From Zeugodacus cucurbitae (lineage: Eukaryota; Arthropoda; Insecta; Diptera; Tephritidae): DNA of 64,000 nt. A program made the translations under genes and the position numbers. Positions 22,166 to 32,815 of the stretch are shown here, piece by piece (within the stretch, counting starts at the first letter, position 1; each line of letters starts with the position of its first letter). Where the stretch lies: contig NC_071667.1 of assembly GCF_028554725.1 (NCBI RefSeq), positions 13,809,501 to 13,873,500 on the forward strand. The letters are read 5' to 3'. The notes below the pieces were generated by a model. It saw nothing but the letters and a program-made list of their open reading frames with translations. It did not search any database and was not told the origin of the DNA.

Positions 22166-23061
22166 GCTCTGACCGACTTCCAAATTACAGACTTCTCAAG
22201 AGCTCATATAATTACAATAAGCAAGGGACTGACCAAAATACAAGACGGAACGTTTAAACTAATACACCTTATCAACGTTGAACTGTACGAACAATTTTTG
22301 GCAGAGGTAAAGCAATTCACGGACAAAAACATACGGACAAACAGTATATTTTACTCAACTTTAAAACAAGAAATTGAACAGACCAAAGAAGCAATTAAAT
22401 CTATTAAACCATCAGGTAAAAAAATTAGAAGATCAATTAACATCCTGGGTACAGCATGGAAATATTTAGCTGGAACCCCAGATCACGACGATTTTGCTGC
22501 ATTAGAATACGACACAAAACAATTAAACGACAATAACAATAAACAATTTCTAAAAAATCAAGCACTAACAGAACGTATGAATAACCTCACAGTAATTACG
22601 GACAAACTAACAAACGCAATAACAAAAGACAGCTACTTCAACGACGAACTAGTAATAAGTATTCAAAATAGATTACGTTTAGTTAAGGAAGAAATTGTAA
22701 ACATTAGATATGCCATCCAATGGGCAAAATTAAAATTAGTAAATAGCATTTTATTAAACAAGAAAGAATTAGAATTAACTCTTAAAACACTAGAAGAGGA
22801 AAGGATGCCCTTTTTCATCAACCGAAGAAGCCTTAAGCTTCGCAGAAACAAGCGTCCTTTATAATTCAACAATGTTAGCGTATATTGTAAAAGTACCAAT
22901 TACGGAAAAAGAAACTTATGAAAATATTTTAATTAAACCTGTTAAGAGAAATAATACGATTATAAATATTGTTTTCAATAATATTATTAAGAAAGAAAAT
23001 ACTATATTTGGAATAAATAGCGAGTGTAAGACAATAAATTCTATATCTATTTGTAATAAAG
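22163..23061 (+). pseudogene. env: Errantivirus env-like gene, 5' part, frameshifted and interrupted
   Basis: It starts at ATG 22163. A basic stretch, SGKKIRRSI, at about residues 91-99 resembles the furin-type cleavage site and is followed by LGTAWKYLAGTPDHDDF, a conserved env block of this group. A long helical, Asn/Lys-rich region follows. The frame closes at 22864 after an apparent single-base indel near 22820; the neighbouring frame continues from there (MLAYIVKVPITEKE at 22872) up to 23061, where the RTE LINE is inserted. The product would be a membrane fusion glycoprotein in intact members; here it is disrupted at least twice. Confidence 0.82.
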
Positions 23062-25114
23062 CAGGATGGAGTATTGGAGGATGGGATCATGTGTAGAAGT
23101 TCACGCAAGTGAGGAAAGTTTTTGATTGTCACTCACTTGGGAGTGGCCAGAAACGATTCTTCTCCACATGGTTCAAGCAGCTCACGACTTCCGGTTTTAG
23201 ACCAAGTATCCTCTGGGTAGCCAACAGACATCCGTTTGAAGGCGAGCTAAAGTGAGAAGGCGAAGCCCGCTTATGCGGTTGTGCGTAGGGTTTGGGACCC
23301 ACCACATAAAAACACCCCCCAATGAAAAATCTACGAAAATGCTCGAAAATTTTATGAAAAAATGAAGCGACTTAACGAAGGTTTCAAGACCGGAGCATCC
23401 TCATGTAGAGACCAAGGTGGTAATCTGGTAACCGATGTCCAGGGCATACTGGGATTATGGAGGGAACACTTCTCCGACCTGCTGAATGGCAGTGAGAGTA
23501 CAACACCAGGAGATGGCGAACCTGATCCCCCAATCGATGACGATGGAACAGATGTTCCATTACCCGACCATGAAGAAATTCGAATAGCAATTACCCGTTT
23601 GAAGAACAACAAAGCAGCGGGGGCCGATAGATTACCGGCAGAACTATTCAAATACGGCGGCGAAGAACTGATAAGGTGCATGCATCAGCTTCTTTGCAGA
23701 ATATGGTCGGAAGAAAGCATGCCTGACGATTGGAATCTCAGTGTGCTCTGCCCAATCCATAAAAAGGGAGATCCCACAATCTGCGCCAATTACCGTGGGA
23801 TCAGCCTCCTAAATATCGCATACAAGGTTCTATCGAGCGTATTGTGTGAAAGACTAAAGCCCACTGTCAACAAACTGATTGGACCTTATCAGTGTGGCTT
23901 TAGACCTGGAAAATCGACAACTGACCAGATATTCACCATGCGCCAAATCTTGGAAAAGACCCGAGAAAAGAGGATCGACACACACCACCTTTTTGTCGAT
24001 TTTAAAGCTGCTTTCGACAGCACGAAAAGGAGTTGCTTTTACGCCGCGATGTCTGAATTTGGTATCCCCGCAAAACTAATACGGCTGTGTAAATTGACGT
24101 TGAGCAACACCAAAAGCTCCGTCATGATTGGGAAGGACCTCTCCGAGCCGTTCGATACCAAACGAGGTTTCAGACAAGGTGACTCACTATCGTGCGACTT
24201 CTTTAACCTGATGCTGGAAAAAATTATAAGAGCTGCAGAGCTAAACCGAGAAGGTACAATCTTCTACAAGAGTGTACAGCTCCTGGCGTACGCCGATGAT
24301 ATTGATATCATCGGAAGCAACAACCGCGCCGTTTGTTCTGCTTTTTCCCGCATGGATAAGGAGGCGAAGCGAATGGGTCTGGAGGTGAATGAGGACAAGA
24401 CGAAATATCTCCTGTCATCAAACAAACAGTCGGCGCTTTCGCGTCTTGGCTCCCACGTCACTGTTGACAGTCATAACTTCGAGGTCGTAGATAATTTCGT
24501 ATACCTGGGAACCAGCATCAACAACACGAACAATGTCAGCCTCGAAATCCAGCGCAGAATAACTCTTGCCAACAGGTGCTACTTTGGACTGAGTAGGCAA
24601 TTGAACAGTAAAGTCCTCTCTCGACGAACCAAAATCAAGCTCTACAAGTCGCTTATCATTCCCGTCCTGCTTTACGGTGCAGAAGCTTGGACGATGTCAA
24701 CATCAGATGAGACGACACTAGGAGTTTTCGAGAGGAAAATTTTGCGCAAGATTTATGGTCCTCAGAACATTGGCAACGGCGAATACCGCAGACGATGGAA
24801 CGATGAGATGTACGAGTTATACGACGACATTGACATAGTTCAGCGAATAAAAAGACAGCGGCTACGCTGGCTAGGTCATGTTGTCCGAATGGACGAAAAC
24901 ACTCCAGCCCTGAAAGTGTTCGATGCAGTACCCGCCGGAGGAAGCCGAGGAAGGGGAAGGCCTCCACTCCGTTGGAGGGACCAGGTGGAGAGCGACCTGG
25001 TTACACTTGGGATCTCCAACTGGCGCCGAACTGCGAAGGAGAGAGACAGGTGGCGCACTATCGTCGATTCGGCTATAACCGGCTAAACGGTTGCAACGCC
25101 AATCACATACATAC
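23062..25114 (+). mobile_element. RTE-type LINE copy B, nested in errantivirus env
   Basis: It is flanked by a perfect 13-bp duplication ATTTGTAATAAAG (23049-23061 and 25115-25127). It holds the family 5' leader (GGATGGGATCATGTGTAGAA to the CCACATAAAAAC block), then a junction near 23330 where the whole endonuclease region is missing, then an intact RT frame, and a short 3' end with an ACATACATACAT tail. RTE clade placement is inferred from the endonuclease in sister copies (craniofacial-development-protein-2-like), the RT and the short repeat tail. Confidence 0.92.
23362..25086 (+). CDS. RTE-type LINE reverse transcriptase frame, lacking endonuclease
   Basis: The frame is open from ATG 23362 for 574 residues. 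RT blocks in order are KNNKAAGADRLPAELFKYGG (about 73-92), YRGISLLNIAYKVLS, GPYQCGFRPGKSTTDQIF (about 174-190), VDFKAAFDST, RGFRQGDSLSCDFFNLMLEK, the catalytic LAYADDIDIIG (about 308-318) and NEDKTKYLL. The C-terminal domain has KIYGPQNIGNGEYRRRWNDE, RLRWLGHVVRMDENTPAL and GRGRPPLRWRDQVESDL. The N-terminal AP-like endonuclease is deleted, so it could not nick target DNA on its own, although the RT part looks undamaged. Its own translation start is unclear; this ATG is internal in full-length relatives. Confidence 0.85.
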   Translation: MKRLNEGFKTGASSCRDQGGNLVTDVQGILGLWREHFSDLLNGSESTTPGDGEPDPPIDDDGTDVPLPDHEEIRIAITRLKNNKAAGADRLPAELFKYGGEELIRCMHQLLCRIWSEESMPDDWNLSVLCPIHKKGDPTICANYRGISLLNIAYKVLSSVLCERLKPTVNKLIGPYQCGFRPGKSTTDQIFTMRQILEKTREKRIDTHHLFVDFKAAFDSTKRSCFYAAMSEFGIPAKLIRLCKLTLSNTKSSVMIGKDLSEPFDTKRGFRQGDSLSCDFFNLMLEKIIRAAELNREGTIFYKSVQLLAYADDIDIIGSNNRAVCSAFSRMDKEAKRMGLEVNEDKTKYLLSSNKQSALSRLGSHVTVDSHNFEVVDNFVYLGTSINNTNNVSLEIQRRITLANRCYFGLSRQLNSKVLSRRTKIKLYKSLIIPVLLYGAEAWTMSTSDETTLGVFERKILRKIYGPQNIGNGEYRRRWNDEMYELYDDIDIVQRIKRQRLRWLGHVVRMDENTPALKVFDAVPAGGSRGRGRPPLRWRDQVESDLVTLGISNWRRTAKERDRWRTIVDSAITG

Positions 25115-25738
25115 ATTTGTAATAAAGACCAAATTGTTAGTCTAGTTAATGAGACCTGCATAACGAAACTTCTAAATAGTAAACAAAATCCAACTTGTCA
25201 ATATAGCAACGCAAATCATGTTAAACCAATAGAAATACTTCAACCTGGACTAATTCTACTAAACAACTTTAATGGCACCGTAAATAATAGCCTGGAAGAA
25301 ATGTCTGTTGCAGGCACATTCGTCGTAAAATTCAGCAATCTTACCATAAAAATAAATAACGATTCTTTCTACAATGGCGAAACGCTTTTAACCGGGGCCT
25401 TACCAGTCAGAACACAATTTGCTCCAGCGGAAAAGGAAAGAATAAATCTTTTGTCATTGGAATCAATCCACGAGTTATTCATAGACAACATAAAACGTTT
25501 GGATTACCTTCAGAATAATACGAATACCACTCAAACTTCTGTGGCAATCATGGCCATTCTCACACTAGCAGCTTTTTCAATAATATTCTTCTGCCATAGG
25601 AGAAAGAAGATAATCCTGCAAACAAGCTTTACATCAGAAACATCGTCCAAGGGTAAGGACCTAGCAGTACCAGAATTAGTACCAAAAACAGCAAACCCCA
25701 TAACATACTTCAATTTTGACAACTTACCGTATTTTTGA
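25115..25738 (+). pseudogene. env: Errantivirus env-like gene, 3' part
   Basis: Immediately after the LINE's target duplication the env sequence resumes in frame with the pre-insertion codons (ICNKDQIVSL). It contains cysteines of the ectodomain, NLTIKIN and NNTNTTQTS glycosylation sequons, one strong membrane segment (VAIMAILTLAAFSIIFF, about 25540-25590) and a short basic cytoplasmic tail (HRRKKI). It stops at 25736. The layout is that of the C-terminal anchor of errantivirus Env. Confidence 0.85.
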
Positions 25739-25760
25739 TCAATTGAGGACAATTGATTTT

Positions 25761-25771
25761 AAGAAGGGAGG
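25761..25771 (+). other. Polypurine tract
   Basis: AAGAAGGGAGG directly precedes the 3' LTR and is the expected primer for plus-strand DNA synthesis. Confidence 0.8.
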
Positions 25772-26035
25772 AGTTAGCAACAATAACATTTCAAAAGACA
25801 CGCGCATCCGTTCTACTCGCAAAAGTGCTGACGATACGTCTAGCGCAGTGTGGCGTGATTCTCTGGAAATCCAGCGGAACGTGGGAACCGACGCCAGCAG
25901 AACTGCAAGCGCATTAAGTTACGATAAGAATTATAAAATTTGTTAAGTTTAGAGTTAAGCGAGCGGTTGAACAATAAAGGTCATAAGACCAGAAAAATCA
26001 TAACTTTTTTACTTTCGACAAGTAAATCCATAACT
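25772..26035 (+). repeat. 3' LTR of errantivirus
   Basis: 264 bp, same ends and apparently the same sequence as 16962-17225. It is followed by the TATA duplication at 26036-26039. Confidence 0.93.
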
Positions 26036-26860
26036 TATACATACATATATGCTATAAAGTCCATTGAAAGTTTGAAAAAATCGACTTCAAAGTTCTAGTT
26101 TGGGCTATTTTAATAACATGTCATTGGGAAGCCAGGAAGATATTATGAACCGAATTTCATTGAAATTGGTTGATTGGTTTCGGAAAAATGGTTTTTGACC
26201 CATAAGTGAGCGGAACCACTCCCATTTAAAATTTTGTATACCATTTTGAGTGCAGCTCTCCTGTACCATCTTTATAATGAAAATTGATGTTTCTGGTGGT
26301 TTTCCTTACTGAATTAAAGCATTTTTAGTAGGTTAGAATCCGATTTTATACTGTATAAGGAAGAGACTGAAGAAAATGACTCCTGAGATTTTCGTTGATA
26401 TAGCTTTAGTAGTTTACGAGATATGTACAAAAAACTTAGTCGGAGGCGGGGTCACGACCACTTTCCCAAAAAAGTTACATTCAAATTTGCCCCTTTTTAG
26501 AATGTTCCTTTGTATAAAATTTCAGTTTCATAGGTTAATTTATGACTTAGTAATAGTTCTTTATAGGTCCTCGGTTATCGCCATTTTGTGGGGGTGGCTG
26601 TGGTCCGATTTCGCTCATCTTCTTCTGGTGCGAAGAAATATGTCTAACAAGTTTCATTAAGATATCTTAATTTTTACTCAAGTTACAGCTTGCACGGACG
26701 GACGGACAGACATACATCTGAATTTCAACTCTATTCGTCACCCTGATCACTTTGGTATATATAACCCTATATCTGACTCTTAGTTTTAGGACTCACAACC
26801 AACCGTTAGGTGAACAAAACTATTATACTCTCTCTAGCAACTTTGTTGGGATTGGGTCTA
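26036..26860 (-). repeat. Family R copy, right part, interrupted by the errantivirus
   Basis: It continues the R sequence broken at 16961: a CTATAAAGTCCATTGAAAGT block, GGTTTTTGACCCATAAGTG, the ATATAGCTTTAGTAGTTTAC block, a GGACGGACGGACAGAC tract at 26695-26710, and the end block AACCGTTAGGTGAACAAAAC. Small frames (26376-26660) are repeat-derived. Confidence 0.75.
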
Positions 26861-26879
26861 TAACTATACTGTATGAAAA

Positions 26880-27772
26880 GTGCGTAGCTTCTGACAAGTT
26901 ATCAACGAAGTGTGTGGTCTGGCGTTGTTCTGGTGGAAAACTACAACCTTCCTGTTGGCTAATTCTGGACGCTTCTGGTCGATCGCCTACTTCAAGCGGT
27001 CCAGTTGTTCACAGTAGATGGTAGAATTAAGCGTCTGGTCATATGGGAGCAGCTCATAGTGGATGATTCCCTTCCAATCCCACAGAAAAACCTTCCTGGC
27101 CGTTATCCCGGCTTGTCCATTGTGTGAGACGATTCACGGGTCTTCAACCACGACTGTTTTCGCTTGATATTGTCGTATGTGATCCATTTTTCGTCGCCAG
27201 TCAGCATCCAGTTCAAAAATGGATCGAGTTCGTTCCGATTCAGCAGCATATGGCAGGCGTTGATTCGGTCCAGAAGGTTTTTTTGCGTCAAATCATGCGG
27301 CACCCAAACATCAAGCTTTTTTGTGTATCCAGGCTTCTGCAGATGGTTTAAAAGGGTTTGGTGACTAACTCCAATCTCCTGCGCGGAGTCACGAGATGCC
27401 ACATGCCGGTCTAATTCAATGTTTTCCATCGGTTTTCACCCGATCTGAATCGTCGAAACCATTCCTCCACAGTTCGAAGTGATAGAGTACCATCCCCAAA
27501 AACACCATTAATCTCACGAAACGTTTCTCTAGTGGATTTGCCTTTAACGAAGGAAAACTTTAAAATAGCGCCAATTTCGGCGTTAGTGAACTCGTTTACA
27601 CGTCTATAACTGTTGAACGCAATATCCAAACTAATAATGCATAGCGTCGTTTTGTAGGTTATGTCAAGACCTTTCAAAGATGTATAGTATTGCCAGATAG
27701 GAGCTCTGCAGCGCTTTATACATATCCGCGAATTTCAAAAGACAAAATGGCGGAAGGGAGATATTTGACCAC
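26880..27772 (-). pseudogene. Mariner transposase remnant
   Basis: On the minus strand an N-terminal frame (VNEFTNAEIGAILKFSF, then GKSTRETFREINGVFG and LSLRTVEEWFRRFRSGENR) gives the two helix-turn-helix motifs. A second frame (27429 to 27103) gives ELDRHVASRDSAQEIGVSH, WVPHDLTQKNLLDRINACH and the first catalytic block LTGDEKWITYDN. Beyond 27100 translated pieces such as YELLPYDQT and NRK..VFHQ(N)NARPHTS are scattered over frames with the second aspartate apparently changed to asparagine. The 5' terminal repeat is recognisable near 27745-27772 and the 3' end is truncated at about 26880. Several frameshifts make it inactive. Likely the same lineage as 10100-10625. Confidence 0.8.
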
Positions 27773-29309
27773 CTTATGCTATAACATTTAGAATATGCAA
27801 TAAACTTCCTTAATTAGGAAGCTTCTAGCTGCTTTAATTACTAACAACTGACCCGGCTAAATTTGTATGATCTAACAAAAGAATTAATAAGTGTGTTTCT
27901 CAATTTCTAGCTAGTGAAAGCTAGTCAAGTTTCTGCTGGAAAAGCGTTTCTTAAACCAAAAAACTAGCAGAAAATAACGTCTGCTGATCACATAAGAGCT
28001 GCTAGTTTCTGTTGGTTATTTTCAATTTTCTTCCAATTTATTTAATTTAATTATTTGTATTATTATAGTTTTTATTTTATAACATTTTTGAAACAAATTT
28101 AAAGTCGCTCTTGATTAATTGACAATGTGTACAATATACTTTTCCTTTGAATATCATTTGAATATGAAAAACATTCGTATAGGTATTGGTGGAATTATAT
28201 ATGTATTTAGTAATTAAAAATATTGTGAATATTTAGTCATTTCGTGCTTAGCTGTTTCCATTCCAATTTTTTTTTCAATATCTGACAAATAAACCAATAA
28301 CATCAACACTTATTCAACAGTCCGTCCAGTCCACAAACGTAATAACCCTTATCTGTCTATTATAAACATTATAGGCCGAAGGCGAATCTATTAACAACTT
28401 TTCCAATCACTGAGTTCAAATTCTAAATATACCCTATGTATAATAAAAGTTATCTTTGATCATTAACTAAGCAACAGCATTCAACTATATACATATGTAT
28501 ATATTTATTAAAGTTTGTACATTTACTCAACAACCCATTTAAATATGTGAACTGAAATATCTCAAAAATATTCGTCAAAAACTTATGCACTTATAAAGCA
28601 GTTTTAATTGGTATTTGGCATGCTTAGCTGACCATATATGGAGCGTTTCGTAGTAAAGGAAGTTGGTACTCGTGCATACTTGCGACGAGGGCGGCAGATG
28701 ATGCTGCTGTCAATTGCATCTAAAACAATGGCATCAACGATATGTAGACTTAACATCAGTAACAGCATCAGCAGCATTCGCAGCACTTCAAACACGATTC
28801 TCAACAGCCACTTCTAATTGTAATGCCAATCAAATTTGATATTTTGTCTATATACACATATGTATGTACATACGTAAAGAAAAATATTTTGTTTTGTCTA
28901 CATCATCCAGTTGTAGTATTATATTTAATAGGAAATCTGAGACATTTATGAACAGAAAATACAAATTTTATTACTTAGAAGCACAGACACTTATGGATTG
29001 TATATGTAGTTCTCAACACAACTGAATATAACTAGTAAGGTATTGGTGGTTTTAAAGAAAACTAAGACAGTTCCCCGAGAGATTTTGTGTAGTAAATTTT
29101 TACCAAATGATTCTTAATATTGCAATAGAACTCTAGAATATTAAATTTGGAAAAGATTTCTAAATGTTTTGAAATAATTTGGAATAACTCGGGGGCTTCA
29201 TGTCCAAGTCTCAAGATATAATATTATTTGGTCACTGTTACAAAAGTCTTTCTGTCAGATAGTGTTGGTAATTATTGCTAGTTAAGTCGTCCAAAATAAG
29301 TGATGTGAT
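27773..29309. other. AT-rich non-coding sequence with one small ORF
   Basis: No repeat family recognised. A less AT-rich island at 28600-28800 contains the small ORF listed separately. Confidence 0.4.
28604..28777 (-). CDS. Hypothetical small secreted-peptide-like ORF (57 aa)
   Basis: From the ATG at 28777 the frame reads MLLMLLLMLSLHIVDA, a good signal-peptide-like start, then a short region with one cysteine and dibasic sites (CRPRRKYARV, TKRSIYGQ), ending at a stop at 28604. The frame stays open for nine codons upstream of the ATG up to a stop. No family is recognised. A secreted neuropeptide-like precursor or an exon of a larger gene are possibilities; chance is also likely because methionine/leucine repeats arise from CTG/ATG tracts. 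Confidence 0.25.
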   Translation of the reverse strand: MLLMLLLMLSLHIVDAIVLDAIDSSIICRPRRKYARVPTSFTTKRSIYGQLSMPNTN

Positions 29310-30022
29310 TACGAGGGCTGCTATATATATTTCTGGCCTAATAATGAAAATAGGAATATTTATCAACGAAAATGGTTTTATTGTTTTTCAAAATATTCTC
29401 CCTCAAGATTTATACACTTTTGCATGCGCCAAACCAATTTTCGAAGAACTTTTTTTGAGCCTTTTTTTGAGCGATTGTCAAACTGTGCGGGATCCAACGA
29501 GAACAAACCTTTTTTACGGCCAGGTGTTCATGCAATATCGAATGTATGCTGGTGGGAGAAATGTATAGGCATGCCTCTATCTGAAGGTATGTTACATGAC
29601 GGTCTTGCATTATCAGTTCACGTACGGCATCGATGTTTTCTGGCACAACGGCTGTTTTTGGACGACTTTTACGGAATTCGTCTTTGAGCGAGCGTTGGCC
29701 ACGATTCAATTCGTTGTACCAGTTTTTCACAGTGCTATAGGATGGTGTTTCATATCCATACAAAGATTTTAGTTCATTGATGCACTCTTGTCGCGATAAT
29801 CCACGTCGAAAGTTGTGAAAAATGATCGCACGAAAATGTTCACGAGTTAATTCCATTTTTTGGCCGAGATGAATTTTTTAATTCCCTGAAAATAAAACAA
29901 TTCACGATTAAATGACAAAACGTTCTGAGTGATGTTATGCTAAAAAATGTCAAACTTTCCAATGGAAATGTCAGATTGCACCTGGCAACACTAGGCCAGA
30001 AATATATATAGCAGCCCTCGTA
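29310..30022 (-). mobile_element. Internally deleted mariner element with perfect terminal repeats
   Basis: Perfect 31-bp inverted repeats (TACGAGGGCTGCTATATATA... at 29310-29340 and its exact inverse at 29992-30022, both including the TA duplication) bound 713 bp. The single frame inside encodes only the N-terminal half of a mariner transposase. The perfect ends suggest recent activity, driven in trans because the catalytic half is missing. It is distinct from the other two mariner copies in both ends and protein. Confidence 0.9.
29410..29856 (-). pseudogene. Mariner transposase N-terminal half
   Basis: The frame begins at ATG 29856 (MELTREHFRAIIFHNFRRG) and runs 148 codons without interruption. 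Helix-turn-helix 1 lies at about residues 8-35 (SRQECINELKSLYGYETPS), then STVKNWYNELNRGQRSLKDE, and helix-turn-helix 2 with VRELIMQDRHVTYLQIEACL and IHSILHEHLAVKKVCSRWIP. It stops after KKAQKKFFENW, before the first catalytic aspartate (usually TGDE). A protein of this kind could bind the family's ends without cutting. No evidence of expression. Confidence 0.82.
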
Positions 30023-31909
30023 ATGAATAAACTTAATACCCGAACTGGTTCAAAAGTTGACACTTTCACTACAGTTCTACACTACAGCTCAGATATTCTG
30101 TGGTTACATGGCTAGCACACTTCAAATAGCCTGTACGCAATTTTCTGGCTTATTTGAGCGCATCAGACACGAATATGTTCAGACTGCCAACCAACAGGTA
30201 ATATTGTTATACGTAGCTACGAACATCCACATAGTTATGTACAAATGTACTTAGATATTTTGTGTATTTATGTAAACATGCGGTTAGTAAAGCTTTCTCC
30301 ATTGGCATTAGGGCGATTATATAATGTTACATATTTGTGGTTAAATCTGGATTTAGCTTTGCTACATCGCCTTAAAGTCCGTACATTCTCGCACCGGTTA
30401 AGTTGCTCATATCACCAGCCAGCTGAAATCTTGGCTGTGTAATGGCTTGTAGTTGTGCAAATTTGCGGCTTTGTTGTCTACAAATTTGGCAGCTATATCA
30501 GATTCATTCGTACCTTTTGTACACATTGGTTCATAATAATGGAAATTTAATATTTTATTCAATTGCATACTCATACGAGTCCAAGAAAATATAGTTACAT
30601 ATGGGTATTTAGAGATGTTATTTCATATGCACTGTAGGTTTCTGGTGTCAGCTGTTTGTTCATTTTATTCATATAATGCATGTGTAATATATATTACTAT
30701 ATATTTTCAATTCTCCTTTAAGCGTTAGAAAGCATCTTTTAATGAACTCTTTAATTCATTTTCATATATTTCTGTGCTATGGCTTACCGCCTTTTCACTT
30801 CAGTCGACTGGATACGCCGTCTATTCTACACTAACGTGCTTTGAAACCTAATATTTTTCAAAGTTTGTTCTATACTGAAGTAAACGCATAGGTGAAATAC
30901 TTTCTTTAAATATCTTTAACCATTATTAGAGACCAACGTGTATATTGTCTAAGATATAAAGAGGAAAGATTTGTATGTACATATGTTTGTAATGAATAAA
31001 CTCAAAAACTACTGAACCGATTTCAAAAATTCTTTCACAATTGGAAAGCTACATTCACCCCGAGTAACATAGGTTATATTTATTGCTAGAATCTCAACAT
31101 TCTGGAAATAGTTCCCAGGTGAGGCGCGCCAAAGAGTCGAGTTCGCTCGCAGCTGCTTGCCGAACAAAATTTCAAAACCTCCCAGGTATGCGCTTGAGAG
31201 TGGAGTACGGAGCGTTTGCAGCGGCTTGAAGAACAAAACATTAGAAATATACCAGCTCGCACTAGGGCGTCGAACTCTGAGCATTCCCAACGCTTTCATA
31301 TTCAGAAAGAAAGGCAGCGTACATCAAACATGACATCTGTAAAATCTTTTTTAGGTTAAATATCATTAATCATTATTGCAGATCAAATTGCCTCTACTAT
31401 TCTAACACATGTTTCTCAACCGTTTAATCACTTTAACAGTACCATTTGATCACATAGAGAATAATTCAAATAAAATTTTGAACACACATATTTCCAATAA
31501 AAGTTACACTCTCATCTAAAGTACTTTAAAAACCATTCCTTTTTAAAGTTAATCCAAAGGATATACATTTAATTTGCACCATGGAAAGTTAAAGCGAAGA
31601 CATATCTACTATTTGTTGTTATGATACCATTTCAGCTTTAATAAAAAAAAAAAAATACAAATGTTTCAGTTATAAATAACCGTGAACTTATAAAAACTCC
31701 TGGTATATACTTTGTACGATACGTATACTCGTACATATTTTAAACAAAATAACAACTTCAAAGCAATTGAATGTCGAATTGGATTCTGTCTGCGACCGAT
31801 AACCGAGTTAAGGCACAGAAAAAATGCAAATCTAAAATGCACAAAGTGTCTATTGTGTTAATAGATTCCGAGTTTGATACTGAAAATGATAGAGGATTGA
31901 ATACGCACA
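30023..31909. other. AT-rich non-coding sequence, nothing recognised
   Basis: Short frames occur by chance (for example 31009-31299, minus), with no motifs. A short A-run lies at 31640-31655. Confidence 0.35.
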
Positions 31910-31914
31910 AGACT

Positions 31915-32815
31915 ATGTATGTGATTGGCGTTGCAACCGTTTAGCAACCGTTTGGCCGAATCGACGATAGTGCGCCACCTCTCTCTCTCCTTCGCAGTTC
32001 GGCGCCAGTTGGAGATCCCAAGTGTAACCAGGTCGCTCTCCACCTGGTCCCTCCAACGGAGTGGAGGCCTTCCCCTTCCTCGGCTTCCTCCGGCGGGTAC
32101 TGCATCGAACACTTTCAGGGCTGGAGTGTTTTCGACCATTCGGACACCATGACCTAGCCAGCGTAGCCGCTGTCTTTTTATTCGCTGAACTATGTCAATG
32201 TCGTCGTATAACTCGTACAGCTCATCGTTCCATCGTCTGCGGTATTCGCCGTTGCCAATGTTCTGAGGACCATAAATCTTGCGCAAAATTTTTCTTCATC
32301 GGCGTACGCCAGGAGCTGTACACTCTTGTAGAAGATTGTACCTTCTCTGTTTAGCTCTGCAGCTCTTATAATTTTTTCCAGCATCAGGTTAAAGAAGTCG
32401 CACGATAGTGAGTCACCTTGTCTGAAACCTCGTTTGGTATCGAACGGCTCGAGAGGTCCTTCTCAACCATGACGGAGCTTTTGGTGTTGCTCAACGTCAA
32501 CTTACACAGCCGTATTAGTTTTGCGGGGATACCAAATTCTGACATCGCGGCGTAAAGACAGCTTCTTTTCGTGCTGTCGAAAGCAGCTTTAAAATCGACA
32601 AAAAGGTGGTGTGTGTCGATCCTCTTTTCACGGGTCTTCTCCAAAATTTGGCGCATGGTGAATATCTGGTCAGTTGTCGATTTTCCAGGTCTAAAGCCAC
32701 ACTGATAAGGTCCAATCAGTTTGTTGACGGAGGGCTTTAGTCTTTCACACAGTAGGCTCGATAGAACCTTGTTTGCGATATTTAGGAGGCTGATCCCACG
32801 GTAATTGGCACAAAA
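31915..32815 (-). pseudogene. RTE-type LINE copy C, internally deleted
   Basis: On the minus strand it starts (5' truncated) at the YRGISLLNIA block, continues with GPYQCGFRPGKSTTDQIF, VDFKAAFDST and a frameshift after KSSVMVEKDL, then LEKIIRAAELNREGTIFYKS and LLAYAD. There it jumps directly to RKIYGPQNIGNGEYRRRWND, so about 470 bases after the YADD motif are gone. The C-terminal tail and 3' end (GCCAATCACATACATAG) are present. Flanks CACAAGACTAT and CACAAAACTAC may be a decayed target duplication. Confidence 0.85.

Larger units (their letters stand above)
16962..26035 (+). mobile_element. Errantivirus-type LTR retrotransposon (gypsy/17.6/yoyo group), defective
   Basis: The element has two 264-bp LTRs, a primer-binding site, gag, pol and an env-like third frame, flanked by TATA duplications (16958-16961 and 26036-26039). 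LTRs begin AGTTA and end TAACT as in errantiviruses. By eye the two LTRs are identical, indicating a recent insertion, yet gag, pol and env each carry a frame break and env also holds a 2.05-kb RTE LINE. Excluding the LINE the element is about 7.0 kb, within the normal range. Group assignment rests on LTR ends, TATA target, gene order and the env-like frame; the exact family was not determined. Confidence 0.92.

Noticed and set aside
29410..29856. Host SETMAR-like gene
   Set aside because: Perfect terminal inverted repeats and TA duplication bound the frame, so it is a mariner element.
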